Assembly: GCF_006539505.1 (NCBI RefSeq)
Contig: NZ_BJND01000025.1
Location: forward strand, 118,856-182,855
Source: Streptomyces spinoverrucosus
GTDB lineage: Bacteria; Actinomycetota; Actinomycetes; Streptomycetales; Streptomycetaceae
Direction: 5' to 3'
Length of the DNA: 64,000 nucleotides
Shown here: piece by piece, positions 44,533 through 53,057 of the stretch
How positions within the stretch are numbered: the stretch's first letter is position 1
Layout: every line of letters begins with the position of its first letter
Program-made: the position numbers and the translations under genes
The notes under the pieces: generated by a model
Seen by the model: the letters and a program-made list of their open reading frames with translations, nothing else
The model's database searches: none
Told to the model about the DNA's origin: nothing

Positions 44533-45279
44533 ATGATCAGACGCACCTGCCGGTTCCTGCTGCCCGCCGCCGCCCTGCTGCTGACGGCGTGCGGTGCCCA
44601 GGGCACGGACGCGGCACCCGCGCGCGGGCCCGTCGCTTCCGCCGAGGCCAAGGCGCCCGGGCCCGGCCCCGAGCAGTCCCTCGTGACGGCCCCGCGGCAG
44701 CTGCCCGGGCTCGGCCCCGCAACCCGGGCCCAGGTGCCCGCCGACGCACGTCAGGCCGTGGTGGTGACCGGCCGTGGCAGGAACTCCGCGGTGTCCGACG
44801 TCGTCCTGTACGAACGCACCGTGGCCGGCTGGCAGGCGCGCAGGAGTTGGCCCGCGCACAACGCGCTGCGCGGCTGGACCGACCACCACCGGCTCGGTGA
44901 CCTGCGCTCACCCATCGGCGTCTACACCCTCACCGACGCAGGCGGGCTGCTTCCCGACCCCGGGACCCGGCTGCCGTACGACCACTCGACCGGGTTCACG
45001 GCGACCGGTTCCGGCTTCGAGGGCGAGCCGCTGGCCGGCTCCTTCGACTACGTGGTCGCCATCGACTACAACCGCGAGCCCGGCACCTCGCCCCTCGACT
45101 GGACGCGGCCGCTCGGCCCCGAGCGCGGCGGCGGCGTCTGGTTCCACGTCGACCACGGCGGGCCCACCCAGGCCTGCGTCAGCCTCAGCCGGACCCACAT
45201 GAAGGAGCTGCTGCGGGCGCTGGACTCCGACCGGCACCCCGTGGTCGTCATGGGGGACGCCGCCGCACTGGCCCGCTGA
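44533..45279 (+). CDS. YkuD-family L,D-transpeptidase lipoprotein
   Basis: 248 residues, ATG 44533. Lipobox LTAC with lipidated C20 predicts anchoring to the outer face of the membrane. The YkuD-like fold follows: SPIGVYTLTDAGG, FDYVVAIDYN, and the active-site region WFHVDHGGPTQACVSLSR with the catalytic Cys. The usual S-x-G-C is replaced by T-Q-A-C, a deviation seen in a group of actinobacterial YkuD-like proteins, so cross-linking activity is not certain. Divergent from the DUF488 gene. Confidence 0.82.
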   Translation: MIRRTCRFLLPAAALLLTACGAQGTDAAPARGPVASAEAKAPGPGPEQSLVTAPRQLPGLGPATRAQVPADARQAVVVTGRGRNSAVSDVVLYERTVAGWQARRSWPAHNALRGWTDHHRLGDLRSPIGVYTLTDAGGLLPDPGTRLPYDHSTGFTATGSGFEGEPLAGSFDYVVAIDYNREPGTSPLDWTRPLGPERGGGVWFHVDHGGPTQACVSLSRTHMKELLRALDSDRHPVVVMGDAAALAR

Positions 45280-45385
45280 GCACCTGGCGACCGGTCGGCG
45301 CGCAGGCAACCGGACGCCGCTCGTCCGATTCCGCTCGCCCCGTTCGGGTACTTCGGTCGCCGGACGCCGAGGAGGGAGGCCCGCC

Positions 45386-45835
45386 ATGAGCGCACCGGAC
45401 GACCTGCCGGTCGTACACACCCTCGCCGAACTCGTCGGGCTGGTCGAGCGGCACCAGGGCCTGTACGTCCGCTGGTCACGCGGCCCCGAGGCCGATCTCC
45501 CGTCGGTCTCCAGCACCGACGACCTGACGGGCGTACCGATGACGGGCCTGTCGGCCAATCCGCTGGACGTCGAGGAGTGGTGGGAGGGGCGGCCGGTGGA
45601 GCTGTGGGTGGCACGGAGGCTGTACGACTACGCCCATCTGCCGCACGACAAGGGGCCCGGCGTCCGCCCCTGGGTGCTGAAGGGGCGGGAGCGGGGGCGC
45701 GGGCCGGACAACGAGCCGCTGGTGGCGGACGTGCAGCCGATGCGCTGGGTGGAGGACCGGGTCATCGAGGAGGCCCGGGCGGAGGTGAAACGGCAGGAGA
45801 ACACCTGGGGGCCGCTGCGGCGGACGGGGAGGTGA
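45386..45835 (+). CDS. DUF6098-type hypothetical protein
   Basis: 149 residues, ATG 45386 behind GAGGAGGGAGG. The sequence LAELVGLVERHQGLYVRWSRGPE, TGLSANPLDVEEWWEGRP and RLYDYAHLPHDKGPGVRPWVLKG resembles a conserved actinobacterial family I recall as DUF6098; the name is from memory. It is soluble, with several Trp, and ends PLRRTGR. Homologues often contain 'LSANPL' and are found near metabolic genes; function unknown. Confidence 0.75.
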   Translation: MSAPDDLPVVHTLAELVGLVERHQGLYVRWSRGPEADLPSVSSTDDLTGVPMTGLSANPLDVEEWWEGRPVELWVARRLYDYAHLPHDKGPGVRPWVLKGRERGRGPDNEPLVADVQPMRWVEDRVIEEARAEVKRQENTWGPLRRTGR

Positions 45836-45894
45836 TCCCCGGGCCGCGTTCGGCGTATTGGGTCCGGTCCTCGCCGCTCTCACCCGCCCGACCG

Positions 45895-46794
45895 TCACCC
45901 CGTACGCAGTGCTTGCGCGGCCGCCGCCGTCACCGCCTGCGCCACCGCCGCCAGCGCGGGCGAGTCCAGCTTCCACTGCTGCCAGTACAGCGGCACGTCC
46001 ACGGCCCGGTCGGGCGCCAGGTGGACCAGGCGGCCCGAGGCCAGCAGCGGCTCGGCCTGAACCTCCGGGACCACGCCCCAGCCGAGGCCCGCGGCGACGG
46101 CCTCCACGAAGCCGTCCGAGGTGGGCACGAAGTGCCGTACCGCGCTCGCGCCGCCGCTGCCGCGTCGCAGCCTGCGGACGAACGCGTCCTGCAGGTCGTC
46201 CCGCCGGTCGAAGACCACGACCGGCGCGTCCGGGAGTCTGTCGTGCAGCGGTCCGTCCAGATGCCGCTCGGCGAAGTCGGGGCGGGCCGCGGCGACGTAC
46301 CGCATGATGCCCAGCGCCCGCACCGAGCAGCCCGGCACGGGCACCGACGACGATGTGACCGCGGCCATCACCAGGCCCTCGCGCAGCAGTGCCGCCGTGT
46401 GGTCCTGGTCCTCGCGGCGCAGTTCGAAGCAGAGCCGCAGCTCCTCGGGGACCCGGGTGAGCGCGGGGAGGAACCAGGTCGCCAGCGAGTCGGAGTTCAC
46501 CGCGACGGACACCCGGGTCGCCTCACCGGCACCGCTCATCCCGAGGTCGGCGCGCGCGTCCAGCTCCAGCCGGGCCAGCTGACGCGCCAGCCGCACCACG
46601 ACCTCGCCGGACTCCGTCGGCCGTACCGGCTTGGTCCGCATCAGCAGAATCCGCCCGGTGCGCTGCTCCAGGGCCTTGACCCGCTGACTGACCGCGGACG
46701 GAGTCACGTGCAGTGCGGCGGCGGCCGCTTCGAAGGTGCCCTCGTCGACAACCGCCAGCAGGGTCCGCACCTGGTCGAGAGGAAGCTCCGTCAT
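45895..46794 (-). CDS. lysG: LysR-family regulator, ArgP/LysG type
   Basis: 299 residues from ATG 46794 (MTELPLDQVRTLLAVVDEGTF); an ATG four codons upstream (46806) is an alternative. The helix-turn-helix AAAALHVTPSAVSQRVKALE matches the ArgP/IciA/LysG subgroup of LysR regulators, which activate amino-acid exporters on binding lysine or arginine. The divergent gene at 46888 is a LysE-family exporter, the classical lysG-lysE arrangement. Confidence 0.9.
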   Translation of the reverse strand: MTELPLDQVRTLLAVVDEGTFEAAAAALHVTPSAVSQRVKALEQRTGRILLMRTKPVRPTESGEVVVRLARQLARLELDARADLGMSGAGEATRVSVAVNSDSLATWFLPALTRVPEELRLCFELRREDQDHTAALLREGLVMAAVTSSSVPVPGCSVRALGIMRYVAAARPDFAERHLDGPLHDRLPDAPVVVFDRRDDLQDAFVRRLRRGSGGASAVRHFVPTSDGFVEAVAAGLGWGVVPEVQAEPLLASGRLVHLAPDRAVDVPLYWQQWKLDSPALAAVAQAVTAAAAQALRTG

Positions 46795-46831
46795 CACCGT
46801 GCCCATTCCGTCGGCATTTACCTGCGCTAAG

Positions 46832-46857
46832 GGTACGTAAGAATCTTTAGCTGTACC
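46832..46857. promoter_or_regulatory. GGTAC-N16-GTACC inverted repeat in the lysG-lysE intergenic region
   Basis: Arms at 46832-46836 and 46853-46857 in an AT-rich stretch between the divergent starts (46794 and 46888). The spacing of 21 bp centre to centre fits LysR-type binding. Likely the recognition site of the LysG-like regulator. Confidence 0.4.
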
Positions 46858-46887
46858 TACGGTGATCGTCTCCGTAGCGTCGATGGC

Positions 46888-47502
46888 ATGTCCCAGGCTC
46901 TCTCCGCCGCGGCCGCCGGATTCGGCACCGGCCTCTCGCTCATCGTCGCCATCGGCGCCCAGAACGCCTTCGTCCTGCGTCAGGGGGTCCGCCGGGAGGC
47001 GGTCCTCGCCGTGGTCGGCATCTGCGCGCTCTCCGACGCCGCCCTGATCGCCCTCGGTGTGGGCGGTGTCGGCGCGGTGGTGGTGGCCTGGCCGGGCGCG
47101 CTGACCGTGGTGGGCTGGATCGGCGGCGCCTTCCTGCTCTGTTACGGCGCCCTGGCCGCCCGGCGGGTCGTGAAACCCCAGGGGGTGCTGCGAACGGAGG
47201 GGGACAGTGCCGGGTCGCGTCGGCGGGCGGTGCTCACCTGTCTGGCGATGACCTGGCTCAACCCGCACGTCTACCTGGACACCGTCTTCCTGCTGGGCTC
47301 GCTCGCCGCCGACCAGGGCGCGCTGCGCTGGACGTTCGGGATCGGCGCCGCTACGGCCAGCCTTTGCTGGTTCGCCGCGCTCGGCTTCGGCGCCCGGCTG
47401 CTCGGCCGCTGGCTGACCAAACCGGCCGCCTGGCGGGTGCTGGACGGACTGGTCGCGGCGACCATGATCGCCCTCGGGGTCATGCTCATCGCCGGGAGCT
47501 GA
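46888..47502 (+). CDS. lysE: LysE/ArgO-type basic amino-acid exporter
   Basis: 204 residues with about six transmembrane segments. LysE motifs: GFGTGLSLIVAIGAQNAFVLRQG (split at the G), LSDAALIALGVGGVG, and TWLNPHVYLDTVFLLGS. Exports lysine and arginine in response to intracellular excess, protecting cells growing on peptides. Divergent from its likely activator. The gap to the next gene holds CCCGGTT (47538-47544) and AACCGGG (47563-47569), possibly a weak terminator. Confidence 0.93.
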   Translation: MSQALSAAAAGFGTGLSLIVAIGAQNAFVLRQGVRREAVLAVVGICALSDAALIALGVGGVGAVVVAWPGALTVVGWIGGAFLLCYGALAARRVVKPQGVLRTEGDSAGSRRRAVLTCLAMTWLNPHVYLDTVFLLGSLAADQGALRWTFGIGAATASLCWFAALGFGARLLGRWLTKPAAWRVLDGLVAATMIALGVMLIAGS

Positions 47503-47575
47503 GCCCAGGCACTTCCCAAGGGCCTGCGATAGTGATCCCCGGTTCCGATAGATGTAACGAGCAACCGGGAAGCGC

Positions 47576-48874
47576 GTGGACACGAGCGAGAGCAGCACCG
47601 AGCACCCCACAGAGGATCCCGCCCCCGCCAGACCGCCCCGGCGCGGCTGGCGGCGCTGGGCGATGGACACCCGCCCCCTGCGCCGCCCGGCCTACCGCAG
47701 GCTGTGGGCCTCGACCGTCGTCACGGCCGTCGGCAGCCAGCTGACGGCGGTCGCCGTGCCCAAGCAGATCTACGACATCACCGGCTCCTCGGCCTGGGTC
47801 GGCTACGCGAGTCTCGCCGGTCTGTTGCCGCTGGTGGTGTTCGCGCTGTGGGGCGGTGCGGTCGCCGACAGCATGGACCGCCGCAAGCTGCTGCTGATCA
47901 CCAACAGCGGCATAGCCGTCACCTCGGTGCTGTTCTGGCTCCAGGCCGCCACCGGCCTCGAATCGGTCGCCGTCCTCATGGTGCTGCTCGCCGCCCAGCA
48001 GGCCTTCTTCGGTCTGAACGCCCCGGCCCGCAGCGCCTCCATGGCCCGGCTGGTCCCCGAGCACGAACTGGCCGCCGCCAATGCTCTCGGCTCGACCGTC
48101 ATGCAGACCGGCCTCGTCGCCGGTCCGCTGCTCGCCGGTGCCCTCATCCCGGTCATCGGCCTGCCCGAGCTGTATCTGATCGACGCCCTCGCGCTGTGCG
48201 TCGCCGTCTGGGCGGTGCTGCGGCTGCCCGCGCTGCCGCCGCTCGTGGCCACGGTGACGCGGCGCGCCGGGGTACGGGAGGTCGCGGCGGGCTTCCGCTA
48301 CATCGCGTTGCACAAGGTGCTGCTGCTGTCCTTCCTCGCCGACATCGTGGCGATGGTCCTCGGCATGCCCCGCGCCCTGTTCCCGCAACTCGCCGCGCAG
48401 ACGTACGCCCCCTACGGCGAGGGACTCGCCCTCGGTCTACTGTTCGCGGCAATCCCGATCGGCGCGGTGGCGGGCGGACTGTTCTCCGGCACCTTCTCGC
48501 GGGCGCGGCGGCACGGCTGGATGGTGATCGGCGCGGTCGTCGCCTGGGGCGTCGCCATCACCGGCTTCGGGCTGAGCGCCAGTCTCTGGGTCGCCGTGGC
48601 TTTCCTGGCCGCCGCCGGTGTCGCCGACATGGTCTCGATGGTATTCCGCGGTGCGATCCTGCTGTCCGCCGCCACCGACGAGATGCGCGGCCGGATGCAG
48701 GGCGTCTTCACGGTCGTCGTCGCGGGCGGCCCCCGGCTCGCCGACGTCCTGCACGGCACGGCCGGCTCGGCCTTCGGCGCGCGCACGGCCGTCGTGGGCG
48801 GCGGCGTCCTGGTCGTCGCCGTGATGCTGACCCTGGCCGCGGCGGCACCGGAACTGCGGCGGTATCGCGTCTGA
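47576..48874 (+). CDS. MFS transporter, EntS/MFS_3-like
   Basis: 432 residues with a basic, soluble 45-residue N-terminus and about twelve transmembrane segments. Family features: RPAYRRLWASTVVTAVGSQLTAVAVPKQIYDITGS, DSMDRRKLLLITN in loop 2-3 and AGPLLAGALIPVIG. The closest relatives are enterobactin-exporter-like MFS_3 proteins, often drug or siderophore exporters. GTG 47576. It stands alone; the following gene is convergent with 13 bp between. Confidence 0.88.
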   Translation: MDTSESSTEHPTEDPAPARPPRRGWRRWAMDTRPLRRPAYRRLWASTVVTAVGSQLTAVAVPKQIYDITGSSAWVGYASLAGLLPLVVFALWGGAVADSMDRRKLLLITNSGIAVTSVLFWLQAATGLESVAVLMVLLAAQQAFFGLNAPARSASMARLVPEHELAAANALGSTVMQTGLVAGPLLAGALIPVIGLPELYLIDALALCVAVWAVLRLPALPPLVATVTRRAGVREVAAGFRYIALHKVLLLSFLADIVAMVLGMPRALFPQLAAQTYAPYGEGLALGLLFAAIPIGAVAGGLFSGTFSRARRHGWMVIGAVVAWGVAITGFGLSASLWVAVAFLAAAGVADMVSMVFRGAILLSAATDEMRGRMQGVFTVVVAGGPRLADVLHGTAGSAFGARTAVVGGGVLVVAVMLTLAAAAPELRRYRV

Positions 48875-48887
48875 GTCGCCGTGGTGC

Positions 48888-49346
48888 CTAGCGGCTGCCG
48901 CCGCGCCGGTGCATCGTGTACTGCTCCATCAGCTGGCCGCGGGTCATCTCCAGCCGGTAGGCGAGGATCTCGGCGACGATCCGGACCAGCGACATGCCGA
49001 GCTGTGGGTCCTGCTCGCACAGTGCGAGCACCGGCCGCGCCTCGAACTCGTAGGCGCGCACGGGGCTGAAGGCCTCCGCACCGAAGTCCCACTGGTGCGG
49101 CGGGAACAGCCACGACCAGCCCAGCAGATCGCCCGCACCGAGGCTGGCCACGGTCACCCGCTGTACGGACGTCACCTGCTGGTCGAGGGAGACCGCGCCC
49201 GAGCGGATCACCCAGAAGCGGTCGGCCGTGCCGCCCGCCTCGAAGATCCGGCTGTCCTCGGGGAAGGACACCTCCCGTGCCAGCGTCATCAGGCGCTCTC
49301 GCTGCGGCGGAGGCAGGGCGGTCAGCAGTTTGGTCGCTCTGGTCAT
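48888..49346 (-). CDS. cyclic-nucleotide-binding domain protein without HTH
   Basis: 152 residues from ATG 49346 (MTRATKLLTALPP), behind GAGGAG nine bases upstream. The cNMP beta roll is complete (VSFPEDSRIFEAGGTADRF, WVIRSGAVSLDQ, LLGWSWLFPPHQWDFGAEA), followed by a helix LEMTRGQLMEQYTMHR. The DNA-binding domain of Crp/Fnr proteins is absent, so it is not a transcription factor by itself. Similar small proteins in Streptomyces occur near redox-sensing kinases. The upstream frame to 49520 is not needed. Confidence 0.85.
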   Translation of the reverse strand: MTRATKLLTALPPPQRERLMTLAREVSFPEDSRIFEAGGTADRFWVIRSGAVSLDQQVTSVQRVTVASLGAGDLLGWSWLFPPHQWDFGAEAFSPVRAYEFEARPVLALCEQDPQLGMSLVRIVAEILAYRLEMTRGQLMEQYTMHRRGGSR

Positions 49347-49442
49347 GGCGCAACGCTCCTCGCCGGCGGTGGGACCCGGTGCTGTTCCTATGCCCATTTC
49401 AGCGGCTCGGGCCGCACGGAGCACGTCGGCGGCATGGAGAAG

Positions 49443-49472
49443 CCCTGGCTGGACGGGGGAAGCCAGCCAGGG
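49443..49472 (-). terminator. hairpin downstream of the decarboxylase gene
   Basis: Perfect 10-bp arms CCCTGGCTGG (49443-49452) and CCAGCCAGGG (49463-49472) with a 10-nt loop, 143 bp after the minus-strand decarboxylase stop and 97 bp before the cNMP gene start. Likely terminates the decarboxylase transcript before the next gene. Confidence 0.5.
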
Positions 49473-49570
49473 CCGTTGGGGGTGGTGTACGGAGGAGGAG
49501 GCCATCGACCCCGCCACCACGCATGTATGAACGATAAACCATCTGGAGGTGTGTTACCCACCCGTAGGCC

Positions 49571-49582
49571 GGTCACGTGACC
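49571..49582. promoter_or_regulatory. GGTCACGTGACC perfect 12-bp palindrome
   Basis: Lies 33 bp after the decarboxylase stop and about 225 bp upstream of the cNMP gene, in a 268-bp gap that also holds the 13-mer shared with the sph promoter (49536-49548). No binding protein can be named. Confidence 0.35.
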
Positions 49583-49614
49583 TGTTTCACTTCGTCGTCC
49601 TCGCGACTGTGAGG

Positions 49615-51087
49615 TCATCGCTCCGCCACCACCCTGACAGTCTCCAGCCGAGGGTCGCTGGGGTCGGGGAGGTTCATCCCGGCCGCCAGGCCGGTGCGCA
49701 GATAGCGCAGCACCGGCTCGTTGAGCCGTTCGCCGGGCAGTACGGCCGGGATGCCCGGCGGATACGGCGTGATCATCTCGGCGGCGACCCGCCCGGCCGC
49801 CGCGGACACGGGCACGTCCTGCGTCGGGCCGAAGAACGCGTCCCGCGGCAGGCTCACCTGCGCCAGACGCAGCTCGGACGGCGGCGGTACGTCGACGCGC
49901 CCGGCCGGGCCCAGGTCGGGCGCGGCGGTCGTCAGGTCCTTGAGCGCGGCGAGCAGTTCGCCGGTCGTCTCCGGGTCGTCCCCGTGCGTGAGCTGCGCGC
50001 CGATGCGGCGGTGGTCGGTCAGATGCGCCTCGATGTCCCGGTGCTCGCGCAGCCAGTCCGCGGCCTGAAACCCGGTGATCCCGAGCCCGTCGACGTCGAT
50101 GACGACGGGCAGCGGGTCGAAGTCATCGGCCAGGCCCGGCCCGCAGAAGTCGGCGCGGTCGTTGACGTGCAGCCCGTCGATCGCCTCGACGGCGGCCCGG
50201 ACGTCCGCCGCGAGGTCCAGGGCGGCGCCCATGAGGTCCCACCCGCGGAGCGCCATCTGGCGGCGCCAGCCGTCCAGTCCGGCGTAGATCAGCACCGACG
50301 GGCTGGTCGTGCTGAGCAGCCCGGCGCGCAGCTTCAGCAGTTCGGGCGGCACCAGCTCGCCCTGCAGATGGAACACCGAGCCCTGTTCCAGGCCGCTGCC
50401 CATCTTGTGGATGCTCGTCACACAGATGTCGGCGCCCGCGTCCATCGCCCAGGACGGCAGATCCGGATGGAACGGCAGATGCGCGCCCCACGCCTCGTCC
50501 ACGATCAGCGGGACCGAGCGCCGGTGACAGACCGCCGCGATCGCCCGCAGGTCCGCGCAACCGCCGTACGGCGTCGGACTGGTGACCAGCGCACCCTTGG
50601 CATCCGGATGTTCGGCGAAGGTTTCGGCGAACTCCTCGGCGGACGGCGGATGCGCCAGATGCCGCTCCGCGTCCCAGCGGGGCTCGACCCACACCGGTTC
50701 GATCCCGGACAGGATCAGGCCGGACACCACGGACTTGTGGGCGTCCCGCCCGATCAGCAGCTTCTCGTGCGGACCGGCGACGGCCAGCATCGCCGCCTTC
50801 ACGGACAGGGAACTGCCGCACGTCGTGAAGAAGGTGTGGTCGGCGTGCACCGCGTCGGCCATCAGCTCCTCGGCCCGCGCCAGCACCCGGCCCCGGCTCA
50901 GCCGGTCGTCCAGACCGCCCGACGCCAGCACGTCACCGAGGAACACCGCGTCCCCCAGCACATCGCGCACGGCGGGGTCGGCGCCGCGGGCCTGCTTGTG
51001 CCCGGGCGGGGTGAACGACAACCGCCCCGTACGGCGGTACTCGGCGAGGGCTTCCAGCACGGGTGCTCTGGTGTGATCGACGGACAT
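49615..51087 (-). CDS. PLP-dependent Orn/Lys/Arg decarboxylase-family protein
   Basis: 490 residues from ATG 51087. Group III decarboxylase core: TPPGHKQARGADP at the N-terminus, FFTTCGSSLSVKAAML, VTSPTPYGGCADL, VDEAWGAHLPF and the Schiff-base lysine in SIHKMGSGLEQGS. The C-terminal domain is short (ITPYPPGIPAVLPGE). Compared with inducible lysine decarboxylases of about 715 residues it lacks the N-terminal wing domain, matching the compact actinobacterial and SpeA-like type. Product would be cadaverine, agmatine or putrescine. The small gene at 51141-51362 lies 53 bp upstream on the same strand. Confidence 0.88.
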   Translation of the reverse strand: MSVDHTRAPVLEALAEYRRTGRLSFTPPGHKQARGADPAVRDVLGDAVFLGDVLASGGLDDRLSRGRVLARAEELMADAVHADHTFFTTCGSSLSVKAAMLAVAGPHEKLLIGRDAHKSVVSGLILSGIEPVWVEPRWDAERHLAHPPSAEEFAETFAEHPDAKGALVTSPTPYGGCADLRAIAAVCHRRSVPLIVDEAWGAHLPFHPDLPSWAMDAGADICVTSIHKMGSGLEQGSVFHLQGELVPPELLKLRAGLLSTTSPSVLIYAGLDGWRRQMALRGWDLMGAALDLAADVRAAVEAIDGLHVNDRADFCGPGLADDFDPLPVVIDVDGLGITGFQAADWLREHRDIEAHLTDHRRIGAQLTHGDDPETTGELLAALKDLTTAAPDLGPAGRVDVPPPSELRLAQVSLPRDAFFGPTQDVPVSAAAGRVAAEMITPYPPGIPAVLPGERLNEPVLRYLRTGLAAGMNLPDPSDPRLETVRVVAER

Positions 51088-51140
51088 GGGGGGACGGGTT
51101 CCCGGCACCCCGGCCGCCAATCCGGCCGCCCGGTGACCGG

Positions 51141-51362
51141 TCAGCCCACCTCGGCGTGCCGGCCGGGCGTCAGGATCTCGTCCAGCACCCTGAGCACCGC
51201 CTCGTACGCCAGCCGCCGTACCGCAGCCTCGCGGGCTCCGGCCGGGTCGGTCGGCTCCAGGGCCTCACTGCGCGCCCGCCACGCGCGTTCCTCCTGTTCC
51301 GCGCACGCCCGGCCGCGCTGGATGCGCCGCAACAGCTCGTCTGAGTCCACGACATCGGTCAT
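51141..51362 (-). CDS. small hypothetical protein
   Basis: 73 residues from ATG 51362 (MTDVVDSDELLRRIQRG), behind GGTGGAG; a GTG three codons upstream is possible. Predicted all-helical, charged (RACAEQEERAWRARSEALEP). No family recognised. Same strand and only 53 bp from the decarboxylase gene, so probably cotranscribed. Confidence 0.65.
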   Translation of the reverse strand: MTDVVDSDELLRRIQRGRACAEQEERAWRARSEALEPTDPAGAREAAVRRLAYEAVLRVLDEILTPGRHAEVG

Positions 51363-51517
51363 GTTCTCCACCTACCCCCGTGTCCGGCATCGATGGCCGG
51401 GGCGCGGGTTTGGTGTGGCCCAAGGGGGTGAGCCGACTAATACGGGCAGCGCCGGACAGAGCCGTTTCTTTCCACTCAGTGGTTGCTCCACGAGTCGATC
51501 AGTCAGGGAGCTGAGAA

Positions 51518-51961
51518 GTGAGCGCGCAACAGTGGACCGCACCCGAAGGTGAACCGGCAGGACAGGTCCGGCCCGGCCGAAGTGGAGTGTGCCGTCCGGC
51601 CGATGTCCGCCGGGCGGTGCGGCACGCGGTGGCGGGGCGATGCCGGGCCACCGGCACCCCCTGCGACGAGGAAGGGCTCTCGGACGCGCTCCTCGTCGCC
51701 TCGGAACTGACCACCAACGCCATCCTGCACGGCGGTGGCGTCACCGGCGTCGACGTCGATGTCGTCGGGCACGAGGTGCGGGTCTCCGTGAGCGACCGCA
51801 GCGACCGGCTGCCGGTGGTCGTCGCGCCGGTCGACGAGGAGGGGCGACGGCGGACCGGAGGACGCGGCTGGCCGATCGTCTGCCGGCTGGCGTGCGACGT
51901 CCAGGTGGCCGACCTGCCCACGGGCGGCAAGCGCATCACCGCGGCGGTACCCGTTTTCTGA
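51518..51961 (+). CDS. RsbW-like anti-sigma kinase (HATPase_c)
   Basis: 147 residues from GTG 51518 (GAG...AGAA upstream). A GHKL ATPase of the serine-kinase type: N box LLVASELTTNAILHGGG, G1-like SVSDRSDRLP and G2 RTGGRGWPIVCRLACD. Such proteins phosphorylate anti-anti-sigma factors and hold SigB/SigF-type sigma factors. A sigma factor gene of that group lies 184 bp downstream on the same strand, its likely partner. An extra Cys-rich N-terminus (GVCRPAD, RCRATGTPC) is notable and could sense redox or metal. Confidence 0.88.
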   Translation: MSAQQWTAPEGEPAGQVRPGRSGVCRPADVRRAVRHAVAGRCRATGTPCDEEGLSDALLVASELTTNAILHGGGVTGVDVDVVGHEVRVSVSDRSDRLPVVVAPVDEEGRRRTGGRGWPIVCRLACDVQVADLPTGGKRITAAVPVF

Positions 51962-52102
51962 GCGACCTTCGGATGCCCGGAGTTTGTTCCTCCGACGCCA
52001 GGGCAGACGCAGTTTCGTGCTTCGGACCGGAGGCGCGCCAGCGGGGAGCGGTATGCGCTCCGGGTCCTCCGGATGACCGGGGCCGGCACCCTTCCCGCGG
52101 AC

Positions 52103-52136
52103 AGTCCCTGAAGTCCCTGAAAAGACAGTTCAGGAG
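52103..52136 (+). promoter_or_regulatory. AGTCCCTGA direct repeat and SD ahead of the sigma factor gene
   Basis: AGTCCCTGA occurs at 52103-52111 and 52112-52120, followed by the ribosome-binding site AGGAG at 52132-52136 for ATG 52146. A similar tandem motif, in reverse orientation, lies at 17576-17595 upstream of the hypothetical gene at 17668. Confidence 0.3.
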
Positions 52137-52145
52137 CGATTCCGC

Positions 52146-52997
52146 ATGCTCATCGACATGTCGACAAGCCGTCCCGGCACGCCCGACTCCGCCGCCCCGC
52201 CCGCGCCCGCCCGGCGGCGCCACGACGACGCACCCGAGACCGCCGACCTCTTCGCCCGTCTGCACGCCCTGGAGGACGGGGCCGAGCGCGACACCGTGCG
52301 GGACGAACTCGTCACCGCGTGGCTGCCCATGGCCCACCGCATCGCCGGCCGGTTCCGAGACCGGGGCGAGTCCCTGGAGGACCTCCGCCAGGTCGCGGCA
52401 CTCGGGCTGGTCAAGGCGATCGACCGGTACGACCCCTCCCGCGGCGCCTTCGAGAGCTACGCGGTGCCCACCATCACCGGGGAGGTCAAGCGGCACTTCC
52501 GGGACCGGATGTGGGCGCTGCGCGTGCCGCGCCGGGTCCAGGAACTGCGCAACAAGGTGCGGCTGGCCCGCCGGGAACTGACCCAGAACCCGGGCGCGCC
52601 GGAGCCCACCGTCGCCGACATGGCCGCGCACACGGGGCTGACCGAGGACGAGGTGAGCACGGGCGTGGAGGCGCTGGAGAGCTTCAGCACACTGTCGCTG
52701 GACGCCGAGCTCTCCTCCGACGACGACGGATACAGCCTCGCGGACACCCTCGGCGCACCGGACGGCTCGTACGACGTGGTGGTCGACCGCGAGTCCGCCA
52801 AGCAGAGCCTGCGCAACCTGCCGGAGCGTGAGCGGGCCATCCTCTACATGCGCTTCTTCGAGGACATGACGCAGAGCCGCATCGCCGACCGGCTCGGCAT
52901 CTCCCAGATGCACGTCTCCCGCCTCATCAGCCGCAGCTGCGCCCGCGTCCGCGACGAGGCCCTCGGCCACCGCCCGCCCGGCTCCGCAGCGGCCTGA
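52146..52997 (+). CDS. SigB/SigF/SigG-family RNA polymerase sigma factor
   Basis: 283 residues. Region 2 (about 50-130: LVTAWLPMAHRIAGRFRDRG, LEDLRQVAALGLVKAIDRYD, FESYAVPTITGEVKRHFRD), region 3 (WALRVPRRVQELRN to LTEDEVSTGVEA) and region 4 (LPERERAILYMRFFEDMTQSRIADRLGISQMH given in two parts, then VSRLISRS) are complete. Streptomyces has about nine SigB paralogues controlling osmotic, oxidative stress and development; which one this is cannot be said. Start ATG 52146 behind AGGAG. Probably controlled post-translationally by the RsbW-like protein upstream. Confidence 0.93.
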   Translation: MLIDMSTSRPGTPDSAAPPAPARRRHDDAPETADLFARLHALEDGAERDTVRDELVTAWLPMAHRIAGRFRDRGESLEDLRQVAALGLVKAIDRYDPSRGAFESYAVPTITGEVKRHFRDRMWALRVPRRVQELRNKVRLARRELTQNPGAPEPTVADMAAHTGLTEDEVSTGVEALESFSTLSLDAELSSDDDGYSLADTLGAPDGSYDVVVDRESAKQSLRNLPERERAILYMRFFEDMTQSRIADRLGISQMHVSRLISRSCARVRDEALGHRPPGSAAA

Positions 52998-53009
52998 CGG
53001 GCCCCGTCG

Positions 53010-53057
53010 GGGGTGGCGGGGGGACAGTGCAAGAACCTCCGACCCCCCCGTCACCCC
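53010..53057. terminator. terminator between sigma factor and NDH-2 genes
   Basis: Arms GGGGTGGCGGGGGG (53010-53023) and CCCCCCGTCACCCC (53044-53057) pair over 14 bp with one G-T wobble and a 20-nt loop. The distal arm overlaps the stop region of the convergent NDH-2 gene. Confidence 0.6.
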
